A DNA stretch of 14,777 nt from NCBI GenBank assembly GCA_002782905.1, contig PFJA01000255.1:1-14777 (forward strand). Reading direction: 5' to 3'. This document shows, piece by piece, positions 5,148 to 14,777 of the stretch; position 1 is the stretch's first letter, and each line of letters begins with the position of its first letter. This DNA comes from Lysobacterales bacterium CG_4_10_14_3_um_filter_64_11. Lineage in GTDB: Bacteria > Pseudomonadota > Gammaproteobacteria > Xanthomonadales > Xanthomonadaceae. The translations under genes were made by a program, and so were the position numbers. The notes under the pieces are model-generated. The model was given only the letters and a program-made list of their open reading frames with translations. It had not been told where the DNA came from and did not search any database.

Positions 5148-8108
5148 ATGTTCGGCCGGTTGCGGGTGTCGCGAAACGTACTGCTTGCCGCGCTGGTGCT
5201 GCTGTCGTTCGCCGGCACTGTGCTCGCCATCGACAGCAAGGCGCTGGCAACCTATTCGCGTGAGGTGTGGACCACCCGTGATGGTTTGCCGCACAACCAG
5301 GTCAACGGCATTGCGCAAACACCGGAAGGCTATTTGTGGTTCGCCACCTGGGAAGGGCTGGTGCGCTACAACGGGCAGGAGTTTCGTACCTTCGGTGGCC
5401 GCGAGATTCCCGAACTGCGCGATAACGGCATCCGCTCGGTCGCGGTCGGCGCGAGTGGCAATCTGCTGGTGGCCACCTCGCGCGGCGGTGTCGGTGTGCG
5501 TCGCCAAGGCGTCTGGCAAGGTTACACGGTGGCCGATGGCCTGGCGCAAAACGAGTCGATGGCTGTCGCCGAAGACCGTGCTGGCAATGTCTGGGTGGCG
5601 CACGAGAGCGAGGGGGTGTCGCGGATCGGCAGCGATGGTCGCATTCGCGTGTTCGATGTATCGCCGAGCGCGGATGCCGGCATCACCTATGCGGTGTTCG
5701 TCGATCATACCGATGTCGTTTGGGTGGGCACCGGCGAAGGACTGGTCCGCATCGAAGGCGAGCGTGTGCTGCATTTCGACCAGACCCACGGGCTACCAAC
5801 GGGTGCCGTATTCGCCATTGTGCAAAGCCGCGACGGCTTGTTGTATGTGGGCACCGAGCATGGCGTGTTTCAGGGTATGGGCGGGCGGTTCCAGGCGATA
5901 TCGGTGCGCATGCCCGACGAGGCGGTGGCGAGCCTGCAAGTGGCTGACGCTGGCGATGTCTGGATCGGTACCGTCAACCGCGGTTTGCTGCGATTCAGCG
6001 CCAGCCGTGGGTTGGAACAGATCGATACCGCCATGGGCCTGCCCAACAACCGGGTACCGTCGTTGTTCATCGACAGCGAGGAAAACGTCTGGGTTGGCAC
6101 CAACGCGGGTCTGGTGCGCCTGGCCGACACGCCTTTTGTGAGTTACGACCAGCAACTGGGGTTGTCCAACGACTACGTGCGCGCCTTGTTGCAGACCCGC
6201 AGTGGCGACATCCTGATCGGCAGCAGCGGTGGCGTTGATCGCTGGCGCAATGAGGTCATCAGCGCCATCGGTGCCGATGCCGGGCTTGGCGGTGATGCCA
6301 TCCTCAGCCTCGCTGAAGATCGCGATGGCAGCTTGTGGATTGGCATGTATTCCAAGGGTCTTATCCACTGGAAGGACGAGCGGATCGTCAGCCAGCAAAC
6401 GATGCTGGGCGAGTTGCCGGCAAGTCAGGTGCGGGCGTTGCTGGTGGCCCGTGATGGCAGCCTGTGGGTGGGTGTTGCGCGTGGTCTGGCGCATATAAAG
6501 GACGGCACCACAACCGTATTTACCCGCGAGCAGGGGTTGCCGCGCAACTTTGTGGTCAGCCTGTACCAGGCGCGCGATGGCCGGATCTGGGTGGGTACCG
6601 CCGATGGTGTGGCGTGGATAAAAGATGACGTAGTCACCGCGATCGACTTGTCCGCCATGCATGGCGCACAGGATGTGTTCGGTATGCATGAAGATGCCGA
6701 TGGCACCATGTGGTTTGCCACCGACCGCGGACTGGTGCGTTTGCGCGACGGGCAACTGGCGGTTCTGGGCAAGCCGGAGGGCTTGCCGGTGATTACCGTG
6801 TTCCAGGTCATCACCGATGCCTACGACAACTTCTGGCTGACCTCCAACTCGGGCGTGATCCAGTTGCGTCGCAACGATGTCGAGGCGGTGATGGCGGGGC
6901 ATATGGAAACGCTGCCCAGTCGACAGTTCAGCGAAGCCGATGGCATGGGCAGCGCGCAATGCAACGGCGGTTCCGGCCCGGCCGCGCTGCTCGCGCGCGA
7001 TGGCAGCCTGTGGGTGGCCACTGCCAAGGGCGCGGCCGTGATTCAACCGGACAAACTGGCGAAATACCAGTTCGCGCCGCCACCGGTGGTGATCGAAGGG
7101 GTGCGCGTGGACGGCCAGCCGGTAGCCGCGGGTGCCGCAATCGTGGCCTCACCCGGGGTGCGCAAGATCGAGTTTGATTATGTCAGTCTGAGTTTTCGTA
7201 CCCCCGAGCAGATTCGCTATCGCTATCGCTTGAAGGGGTTCGATCGCGATTGGGTGGAGCGTGCGCGCCAGCGCAGTGCGCAATACACCAATTTGCCGCC
7301 TGGCAAATACCAGTTTCAGGTGGCTGCCGGTCGCGCCGGGCAGTGGAGCGATGCGTTGGCGATCCAGGCGTTTGAACTGGAACCGCGGTTGTATCAGCGT
7401 GGCTGGTTCGTGCCGTTACTGGTTTTGCTGTTGGCAATGGCACTGTATGTGGGGTTCCGGTTGCGTGTGCGTGCGATGGAAGTGCGCGAGCTTGAGCTGG
7501 CCGAACAGGTGGCGCAGCGCACCCTGGCACTGAGCGAAAAGAACAACGAACTGAAAGCACTCAACCGGCAGATATTGGCGCACTCCGATGCCTTTGCGCG
7601 GCAGGCACGCAGCGATGCGCTAACCGGCATTGGCAATCGCCGCGACATGGAAGAGCGCCTGGCCTCGGCATTTCACGAAAGCCTTACCCAAGGCAAACCG
7701 CTATGTCTTGCATTGCTGGATATCGACAATTTCAAACGTATCAACGACCGCTATTCGCATCAGGCGGGTGATAGCGCGCTCAAGGCCATCGCCACGGCAT
7801 TGAAGAATGAGTTGGCAGCCTGCAACGCGCGCTCGGGGCACACCTGCTGTGCAGCGCGCTGGGGCGGTGAGGAGTTTGCGCTGCTGTTCCTGGGAGTTGA
7901 ACTCGATGCTGGCCGCAACATGGCCGAACGCGTGCGCGTGGCCATCGAGTCGATCGATTGCCGTGGCTTTGCGCCGGGTTTGATCATCACCGGAAGCATC
8001 GGTATTGCTGACAGTACCGGCTGCCAGAACCACGAGCGCATGGTGTCGCATGCCGACAAGCAGCTCTACCAAGCCAAGGCGGCAGGCCGTAATCGGGTGA
8101 TGGGGTGA
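5148..8108 (+). CDS. Periplasmic two-propeller sensor diguanylate cyclase (reg_prop / Y_Y_Y / GGDEF)
   Basis: A 986-residue membrane-anchored enzyme predicted to make c-di-GMP from two GTP in response to an external signal. A signal sequence (residues 1-27, ending VLA) leads to 14 blade motifs of the W-[VI]-G-T-x-x-G-[LV] type near residues 64, 108, 149, 192, 233, 272, 315, 356, 397, 440, 481, 522, 563 and 622, fitting two seven-bladed propellers in the periplasm. A Y_Y_Y domain follows (about 675-742, with YRYRLKGFDRDW), then one transmembrane helix (about 753-771), a coiled coil (775-815) and the GGDEF domain (818-986). The active site is intact: DALTGIGNRR, LLDIDNFKRIND (Asp858), GGEEF (906-910). 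The RxxD inhibitory site is absent. The start ATG has GGGGAG about 11 bases upstream. The ligand is unknown; related sensors in Bacteroidetes bind sugars. Confidence 0.93.
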   Translation: MFGRLRVSRNVLLAALVLLSFAGTVLAIDSKALATYSREVWTTRDGLPHNQVNGIAQTPEGYLWFATWEGLVRYNGQEFRTFGGREIPELRDNGIRSVAVGASGNLLVATSRGGVGVRRQGVWQGYTVADGLAQNESMAVAEDRAGNVWVAHESEGVSRIGSDGRIRVFDVSPSADAGITYAVFVDHTDVVWVGTGEGLVRIEGERVLHFDQTHGLPTGAVFAIVQSRDGLLYVGTEHGVFQGMGGRFQAISVRMPDEAVASLQVADAGDVWIGTVNRGLLRFSASRGLEQIDTAMGLPNNRVPSLFIDSEENVWVGTNAGLVRLADTPFVSYDQQLGLSNDYVRALLQTRSGDILIGSSGGVDRWRNEVISAIGADAGLGGDAILSLAEDRDGSLWIGMYSKGLIHWKDERIVSQQTMLGELPASQVRALLVARDGSLWVGVARGLAHIKDGTTTVFTREQGLPRNFVVSLYQARDGRIWVGTADGVAWIKDDVVTAIDLSAMHGAQDVFGMHEDADGTMWFATDRGLVRLRDGQLAVLGKPEGLPVITVFQVITDAYDNFWLTSNSGVIQLRRNDVEAVMAGHMETLPSRQFSEADGMGSAQCNGGSGPAALLARDGSLWVATAKGAAVIQPDKLAKYQFAPPPVVIEGVRVDGQPVAAGAAIVASPGVRKIEFDYVSLSFRTPEQIRYRYRLKGFDRDWVERARQRSAQYTNLPPGKYQFQVAAGRAGQWSDALAIQAFELEPRLYQRGWFVPLLVLLLAMALYVGFRLRVRAMEVRELELAEQVAQRTLALSEKNNELKALNRQILAHSDAFARQARSDALTGIGNRRDMEERLASAFHESLTQGKPLCLALLDIDNFKRINDRYSHQAGDSALKAIATALKNELAACNARSGHTCCAARWGGEEFALLFLGVELDAGRNMAERVRVAIESIDCRGFAPGLIITGSIGIADSTGCQNHERMVSHADKQLYQAKAAGRNRVMG

Positions 8109-8938
8109 TCAACGGCCAGCGACGGCGAGCATGGCGCTGGCTGCGCGGCGCCCTCGCGGTTGTTGCGTTCGGGTCGCCCGCGCTTGCGCTGCCTGCCGAA
8201 CGCATCACGGTGGCCGCCGCGGCTGATCTGAAGTTTGCCATGGACGAAATCGTCAGTGCGTATGTGCGTACCCATTCCGATGCCAGCGTCGATGTGGTGT
8301 ACGGCTCGTCGGGCAAGTTCGCCACCCAGATTCGCCAAGGTGCCCCGTACGATCTGTATTTCTCCGCCGATATCGCGTATCCGTGTGCGTTGGCCGATGC
8401 CGGGTTTGCCGCTTCGCCGGTGAAGCCCTATGCGCTGGGTCGGATCGTGTTGTGGAGTGCCGGCATGGATGCCTCGACGATGACGCTGCACAGCTTGGTC
8501 GATCCGCGCATCCGCCGGATCGCCATTGCCAACCCGACGCATGCGCCGTACGGCAAGCGTGCCGAGGAAGCCTTGCGCGCGGCCGGTATTTGGACGCGGG
8601 TGCAGCACAAGCTGGTTTATGGCGACAACATCGCGCATACCGCTCAGTTTGTGCAAAGCGGCAATGCCCAGATCGGCATCATCGCGCTGTCATTGGCGCT
8701 CAATCCGCAATTGGCGGCGCACGGTGGCTACGGGTTGATTCCCGCCGCCCTGCATGAGCCCCTGCAGCAAGGGTACATGGTGACCGCCCGCGCCGCGGAT
8801 AACCCACTGGCGAGGGCTTTCGCGGACTACATCGATTCGGCGCCAGCACGTGCGGCGTTGGCACGCTACGGCTTCGTGCTGCCGCGGCCGGCCACGGGGC
8901 CAGGGCAGCGATCAACCAGTGCTGCATGTGCGCCATGA
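8105..8938 (+). CDS. modA: Molybdate ABC transporter substrate-binding protein
   Basis: Periplasmic protein that captures molybdate (possibly tungstate) for the ModBC importer. The 277-residue precursor has a basic N-terminus (GQRRRAWRW) and a hydrophobic core ending ALALPA, a standard signal peptide with likely cleavage near residue 29. The mature part shows RITVAAAADLKFAMDEI, VVYGSSGKFATQI (Ser69 is the likely oxyanion contact), GAPYDLYFSAD, LGRIVLWS, and ANPTHAPYGKRAEEAL, typical of ModA. Where E. coli ModA has AAASL, this protein has AAADL (Asp41). The start is GTG at 8105, overlapping the cyclase stop in a 4-base GTGA arrangement, so translation is probably coupled. No alternative start would keep the signal peptide. 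Confidence 0.93.
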   Translation: MINGQRRRAWRWLRGALAVVAFGSPALALPAERITVAAAADLKFAMDEIVSAYVRTHSDASVDVVYGSSGKFATQIRQGAPYDLYFSADIAYPCALADAGFAASPVKPYALGRIVLWSAGMDASTMTLHSLVDPRIRRIAIANPTHAPYGKRAEEALRAAGIWTRVQHKLVYGDNIAHTAQFVQSGNAQIGIIALSLALNPQLAAHGGYGLIPAALHEPLQQGYMVTARAADNPLARAFADYIDSAPARAALARYGFVLPRPATGPGQRSTSAACAP

Positions 8939-9621
8939 CGGTACCGATGTTGAGCGCCAGCGATCTGCAGGCCATTGGCCTGACCCTGCGTCTGGCGACT
9001 ACGGTTACCCTGATCCTGCTGGTCGTGGGCACGCCCATTGCGTGGTGGCTGGCGCGCACGCCCTCGCGCTGGCGCGGTGTGTGCAGCGCACTGGTGGCAT
9101 TGCCATTAGTGTTGCCGCCGTCGGTGCTGGGCTTTTATCTGCTGCTGGCGATGGGCCCGGACGGGCCCTTGGGTCGGCTGACCGCAGTGCTGGAACTGGC
9201 GCCGTTGGCATTCACGTTTCCGGGTTTGGTGGTCGCATCGGTGTTGTATTCGCTGCCGTTCATGGTGCAACCGCTGCAATCAGCGTTTGCATCGCTCGGT
9301 GAGCGTCCGCTGGAAATGGCAGCAACACTGCGCGCATCGCCGCTGGATCGATTTTTTACCGTGGTACTGCCATTGACCCGCTCGGGTTACCTCACGGCCG
9401 GCATCCTGACCTTTGCCCACACCGTGGGCGAGTTTGGTGTGGTGTTGATGATCGGTGGCAATCTACCGGGCGTCAGCCGGGTGGCTTCAGTGCAGATCTA
9501 TGATTACGTCGAGGCGTTGGACTACAGCCAGGCGCATCGGCTGGCGGCAGTGCTGCTGCTGTTTTCGTTTGTGGTGTTGCTGGCCGTGTATGGCGGTCGA
9601 CGCCGGGGACACCCGTGGTGA
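8935..9621 (+). CDS. modB: Molybdate ABC transporter permease
   Basis: Inner-membrane permease of the molybdate importer, 228 residues from this start, normal for ModB. It has about five hydrophobic segments, the conserved LPLVLPPSVLGFYLL stretch, and a cytoplasmic coupling (EAA-like) loop ending in VLPLTRSGYLTAGILTFAHTVGEFG, followed by the ModB-type GVVLMIGGNLPG and VQIYDYVE. Three in-frame ATG codons are close together (8926, 8935, 8944). I chose 8935 because it overlaps the modA stop as ATGA, the classic coupled arrangement, but no strong ribosome binding site decides between them. It ends overlapping the modC start. Confidence 0.94.
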   Translation: MTVPMLSASDLQAIGLTLRLATTVTLILLVVGTPIAWWLARTPSRWRGVCSALVALPLVLPPSVLGFYLLLAMGPDGPLGRLTAVLELAPLAFTFPGLVVASVLYSLPFMVQPLQSAFASLGERPLEMAATLRASPLDRFFTVVLPLTRSGYLTAGILTFAHTVGEFGVVLMIGGNLPGVSRVASVQIYDYVEALDYSQAHRLAAVLLLFSFVVLLAVYGGRRRGHPW

Positions 9622-10697
9622 GCGTGGATGGCACGCTGCGCGTGCAACTGCATTTGCAGCGCCAGGATTTCTGTCTCGATGTCGATCTGCATTTGCCGGG
9701 GCAGGGCATCACAGTATTGTTTGGGCCGTCGGGATCGGGAAAAAGCACGTTGCTGCGCTGTGTTGCCGGCCTTGAGCGCGCGGCACGCGGCAGCCTGCGC
9801 GTTGCCGGCGAGGTGTGGCTCGATGGCAGCCGCTCGCTGCCAACGCATCGCCGCGCGGTAGGTTATGTATTTCAGGAAGGTACCCTGTTCGCGCATCTGG
9901 ATGTGGCCGGCAATCTCGACTACGCTCGCCGGCGCAGTGGCGCGACAACCGCATTGCCCTTGCAGCAGCTGATCGAGCTACTCGATATCGGCGCACTGTT
10001 GGCGCGCCGTCCGCAGACACTTTCCGGTGGCGAGCGGCAACGGGTGTGCATCGCCCAAGCGCTGGCCAGCAACCCGCAGGTGTTGTTGATGGACGAGCCG
10101 TTGGCCTCACTGGATCAGGCACGCAAGCGGGAGTTGCTGCCGTATCTGGATCGCCTGCACCAACAGGCGGCGATTCCGTTGCTGTACGTTACCCACGACC
10201 CCGCCGAAGCCATCCATTTGGGTGATCACCTGGTGCTGCTGCAAAGCGGCCACACGCTGGCCAGTGGCCCGTTGGCGAGCGTGCTGGCCAGCCACGGCGA
10301 GGCGATTACTCCTGATGACGCGCTGGGTACGGTTCTGGATGGGGTGGTCGGCGCCCACGATGCGGCGTGGCACCTGCTGCGCGTGGATGTTCCGGGCGCG
10401 GCCTTGTGGGTGCCCGACAACGGCCTCGCGCCAGGCCGCACGGTGCGGGTGCGGGTGTTGGCACGTGATGTCAGTCTGGTTCGTGATCGCCCCGAGGGTT
10501 CGAGCATCCTCAATGCGTTGCTGGGTGAAGTGCAGATGATCGGTGATGACGCACACCCGGGTTTGCTGAATGTGCAGTTGCGGGTGGCGGACGTGACGTG
10601 GTGGGCGCGGGTGACCCGGCGCTCGGCGGCTGCGCTTGAGCTCACGCCCGGCCTTTCGCTATGGTTGCAGGTCAAGTCGGTGGCGTTGCTGTTGTAA
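9615..10697 (+). CDS. modC: Molybdate ABC transporter ATP-binding protein with C-terminal Mop/TOBE domain
   Basis: ATPase that powers ModAB. The 360-residue protein has all ABC motifs: Walker A GPSGSGKST (37-45), Q-loop Gln87 in YVFQEGTLF, signature LSGGERQR (136-143), Walker B VLLMDEP (156-162) and H-loop His194 in YVTHDP. The last part (about 292-360, from GSSILNALLGEV) is a Mop/TOBE-type domain, which in ModC proteins binds oxyanion and can regulate transport. The start is one of two adjacent GTG codons, 9615 or 9618; GGGGA at 9605-9609 serves either, and both overlap the modB stop. It is the last gene of the five-gene unit. No ModE or other Mo regulator gene is in view. Confidence 0.95.
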   Translation: MVSVDGTLRVQLHLQRQDFCLDVDLHLPGQGITVLFGPSGSGKSTLLRCVAGLERAARGSLRVAGEVWLDGSRSLPTHRRAVGYVFQEGTLFAHLDVAGNLDYARRRSGATTALPLQQLIELLDIGALLARRPQTLSGGERQRVCIAQALASNPQVLLMDEPLASLDQARKRELLPYLDRLHQQAAIPLLYVTHDPAEAIHLGDHLVLLQSGHTLASGPLASVLASHGEAITPDDALGTVLDGVVGAHDAAWHLLRVDVPGAALWVPDNGLAPGRTVRVRVLARDVSLVRDRPEGSSILNALLGEVQMIGDDAHPGLLNVQLRVADVTWWARVTRRSAAALELTPGLSLWLQVKSVALLL

Positions 10698-10775
10698 TCC
10701 GCGCGCTGTTTCCCGGGTTGCGACGGTTGCGGTAAACGCAAGCGGGGCCCCGGGTTTCGGCTTCGCCTCAACCCG
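10698..10775. terminator. Convergent modC / mscS end region with weak hairpin
   Basis: The gap between the convergent modC and mscS genes contains GGGGCCCC at 10744-10751 and a hairpin made of CGGGTT (10751-10756) and AACCCG (10770-10775), which reaches into the last codons of the mechanosensitive channel gene. An internal GGC/GCC pair flanks a 3-base loop at 10762-10764. There is no T tract, so a bidirectional terminator role is only suggested by position. Confidence 0.3.
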
Positions 10776-11637
10776 AGCTGCTGGGGGGGGTCGGGGCGGC
10801 GGTGATGGCAAAGCCGGCGGGTAGGCGGATGTTGACGTCGCGCTGCGGGTAAGGGATGCCAATGCCGGCGGCACCCAATTCGCGATGTGTGGCCTCCAGC
10901 AGGTCGCTGCGGGCAGGCCCATAGTCCTCGGTCGCCACCCAGGCGCGCAGTATCAGGTCCACCGAGTTGTCGCCAAGTGCCATCACGATGACATCGGCGG
11001 CCGGTTCGGCGAGTACCTTGTCATGCGCATTGGCGAGATCGAGCAACACCTTGCGTGCGTGGCGCACGTCGGCGTCGTAGCTGATGCCGACCGGCACGTC
11101 GATGCGGCGCTGCGCACGTGCGGTGAAATTGATGATCGGCACGCTGGTGATCTGGCTGTTGGGCAGCACCACCTCGTGGTTCTCGATGGTGCGCAGCAGG
11201 GTCTGGAATACCCGCACCTGCTCGACCACGCCATCGATGCCGGCGATGTTGACCACATCACCGGCGCGAAATGGCCGTAGCGCGATCAACATAACGCCGG
11301 AGGCGATGTTCGACAGCGAATCCTTCAGTGCCAGACCAATCGCCAGGCCAGCGGCGCCGAGCAGAGCCAGCAACGACGTGGTCGGCACGCCGAGCTGGTC
11401 GAGCGCAGCCACCAGCACCACCACCAGCAGCGCGCCATAGGCCAGGTTGTGCAGGAAGTTGCTGAGAATCGTGTCGAAGCCGAGGCGGGCGAATGCACGG
11501 TCGATCAGGTGCAACAGCCGCCGCGCCAGCCACAGGCCGAGCAGCAGCAGCGCCAGCGCACCGGCGATGCGCAAGCCCCACGCCGTGGCAATCTGCAACC
11601 AATCGGTTTGTGCGATGAACTTGCGCAACGCGTCCAT
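10768..11637 (-). CDS. mscS: Small-conductance mechanosensitive channel, MscS family
   Basis: An inner-membrane channel that opens under membrane tension to release solutes during osmotic downshock. The 289-residue length is close to the 286 of E. coli MscS. Predicted helices lie at about 21-40, 65-85 and 88-120. The third, pore-lining helix carries the Gly/Ala-rich packing motif LGAAGLAIGLALKDSLSNIASG, followed by the beta-domain signature RPFRAGDVVNIAGIDGVVEQV and VVLPNSQI. The ATG at 11637 was chosen because GGAG lies 6 bases upstream; a TTG at 11652 would overlap ppsA. The C-terminus ends in a low-complexity APTPPSSSG encoded across a run of eight G/C. It follows ppsA by 11 bases and is probably co-transcribed with it. 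Confidence 0.93.
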   Translation of the reverse strand: MDALRKFIAQTDWLQIATAWGLRIAGALALLLLGLWLARRLLHLIDRAFARLGFDTILSNFLHNLAYGALLVVVLVAALDQLGVPTTSLLALLGAAGLAIGLALKDSLSNIASGVMLIALRPFRAGDVVNIAGIDGVVEQVRVFQTLLRTIENHEVVLPNSQITSVPIINFTARAQRRIDVPVGISYDADVRHARKVLLDLANAHDKVLAEPAADVIVMALGDNSVDLILRAWVATEDYGPARSDLLEATHRELGAAGIGIPYPQRDVNIRLPAGFAITAAPTPPSSSG

Positions 11638-11648
11638 CGATGGCTCCG

Positions 11649-14024
<2,376 letters not shown>

Positions 14025-14284
14025 AACCGGTCTCCAGACACTTCGGTGGGGTTTGCCCGAGCCGGCTGGCTTGGGCCTCGGTAGCTTGCCAAATCAGGTG
14101 TTTGCGCGGTGAATGCGCGTGCCCGAAGCGGTTCGCGCGGCGATCTGCATCCGTAAACCGCATATGATGCGGTGCAACGCACACGCAAACAAGCTTGTGT
14201 GGCCGGTCAAAACGTGCGTTCGCGCATCGCAGGTCACGTCAGGCTGAACGAAAATCCCCGCCAGAACGGGCCAGAGGGCAACAG
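14025..14284. promoter_or_regulatory. Divergent ppsA / PEP synthase regulator intergenic region
   Basis: About 260 bases between divergent genes, the longest gene-free stretch here. Visible structure: a hairpin with arms GCCCGAGCC (14055-14063) and GGCTTGGGC (14068-14076, one G-T pair) in the ppsA leader; a 7-bp inverted repeat ACCGCAT/ATGCGGT with a 3-base centre at 14157-14173, overlapping a possible rightward -10 (TATGAT, 14163-14168); and a 10-bp palindrome ACAAGCTTGT at 14189-14198. GAGGG lies just upstream of the ATG at 14285. No FruR/Cra-like site was recognised. Promoter positions are not certain. Confidence 0.45.
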
Positions 14285-14777
14285 ATGAAACAATTTCGAC
14301 CGGTGTTCTATGTTTCTGATGGTACCGGCATCACCGCCGAGACCATTGGCCACAGCCTGCTCACCCAGTTCAACGGCGCCGAGTTCCAGACCCGCCGCAT
14401 CGCCTTCGTCGATAGCGAAGAAAAGGCGCTGGACGTGGCCGCTCAGGCGCGCTCGGCAAGCGCCAGCGCCGGGGTGCGCGCGATCATCATCAGCACCGTG
14501 ATCGACGGCCGGCTCAACGCCATTCTCGGCGAAAGTGGCGCCCTGCTGATCGATGCGTTCACACCGTTCATTGCCATGCTCGAGCGGGAGTTTGGCGTGG
14601 CCGGGCAACCGCGCGTTGGCCAGGCGCATGGCATGGTCAACCAGGCCGCGTATGAAGCGCGCATCAATGCCACCAATTACGCGCTCAGCCACGATGACGG
14701 CGCCAGCACCCGCTACGAAGAAGCCGACCTGATTCTGGTCGGCGTGTCGCGCTCCGGCAAAACCCCCACCTGCCTGT
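14285..14777 (+). CDS. ppsR: PEP synthase regulatory kinase/pyrophosphorylase, DUF299 (3' end missing)
   Basis: The first 164 residues of a protein of about 270 residues; the gene runs off the window. It is the bifunctional regulator that inactivates PEP synthase by ADP-dependent phosphorylation of a Thr next to the catalytic His, and reactivates it by phosphate-dependent removal. Recognisable features: PVFYVSDGTGITAETIGHSLL at the start, IISTVID, and the P-loop GVSRSGKTPT near residue 153, characteristic of the family. The start ATG has a GAGGG ribosome binding site about 8 bases upstream. Its divergent position next to ppsA matches its known target. The frame is intact as far as it can be seen. 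Confidence 0.94.
   Translation, partial: MKQFRPVFYVSDGTGITAETIGHSLLTQFNGAEFQTRRIAFVDSEEKALDVAAQARSASASAGVRAIIISTVIDGRLNAILGESGALLIDAFTPFIAMLEREFGVAGQPRVGQAHGMVNQAAYEARINATNYALSHDDGASTRYEEADLILVGVSRSGKTPTCL

Noticed and set aside
4440..5789. Upstream part of a 596-codon minus-strand open frame ending at 3999
   Set aside because: Only its last 146 codons (DUF2721) look like a real protein. The rest is antisense to orn and the cyclase and has no family resemblance, so a fusion protein is not supported.
5793..7046. A 417-codon minus-strand open frame
   Set aside because: Antisense to the propeller region; its apparent repeats only mirror the blade repeats of the true gene.

Overview
The window looks like chromosomal DNA of a high-GC gammaproteobacterium. 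The algR-hemC order, the divergent ppsA / PEP-synthase regulator pair and the protein sequences fit the Xanthomonadales (Lysobacterales); the order-level call is inference from memory and was not checked by a search. Genes are tightly packed. I see no tRNA, rRNA, CRISPR array, transposase or phage gene, and no gene-free stretch above 300 bases (the longest is about 260 bases, 14025-14284).

Layout: (1) 1-1521, plus strand: the 3' part of a LytTR response regulator (AlgR-like) followed by hemC. (2) 1576-3343, minus strand: a BaiN/YhiN (HI0933-family) flavoprotein and yaeQ, arranged as a two-gene unit. (3) 3405-3902, plus: tadA, tRNA adenosine deaminase. (4) 3908-3993: a long nested inverted repeat between convergent genes. 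(5) 3999-4439, minus: a small DUF2721 membrane protein. (6) 4569-10697, plus: five closely packed genes: orn (oligoribonuclease), a 986-residue periplasmic-sensor diguanylate cyclase, then modA, modB and modC (molybdate ABC transporter). Gaps are 6 bases or less, or short overlaps. (7) 10768-14024, minus: ppsA (PEP synthase, probable TTG start) followed by a small MscS-type mechanosensitive channel. (8) 14285-end, plus: the start of the PEP synthase regulatory kinase/pyrophosphorylase, divergent from ppsA.

The most interesting part is region 6. Orn clears pGpG and other short RNAs, and pGpG is the breakdown product of c-di-GMP; the next gene makes c-di-GMP. That cyclase carries what looks like two seven-bladed propellers (14 countable blade motifs) plus a Y_Y_Y domain, the architecture of hybrid two-component sugar sensors, but with GGDEF output. 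It is joined to a molybdate uptake system by a 4-base GTGA overlap. That these five genes form one functional unit is an inference, but the sequence strongly supports their being co-transcribed. The ppsA/regulator pair is a known regulatory couple, and the PpsA Thr-x-His target site is present.
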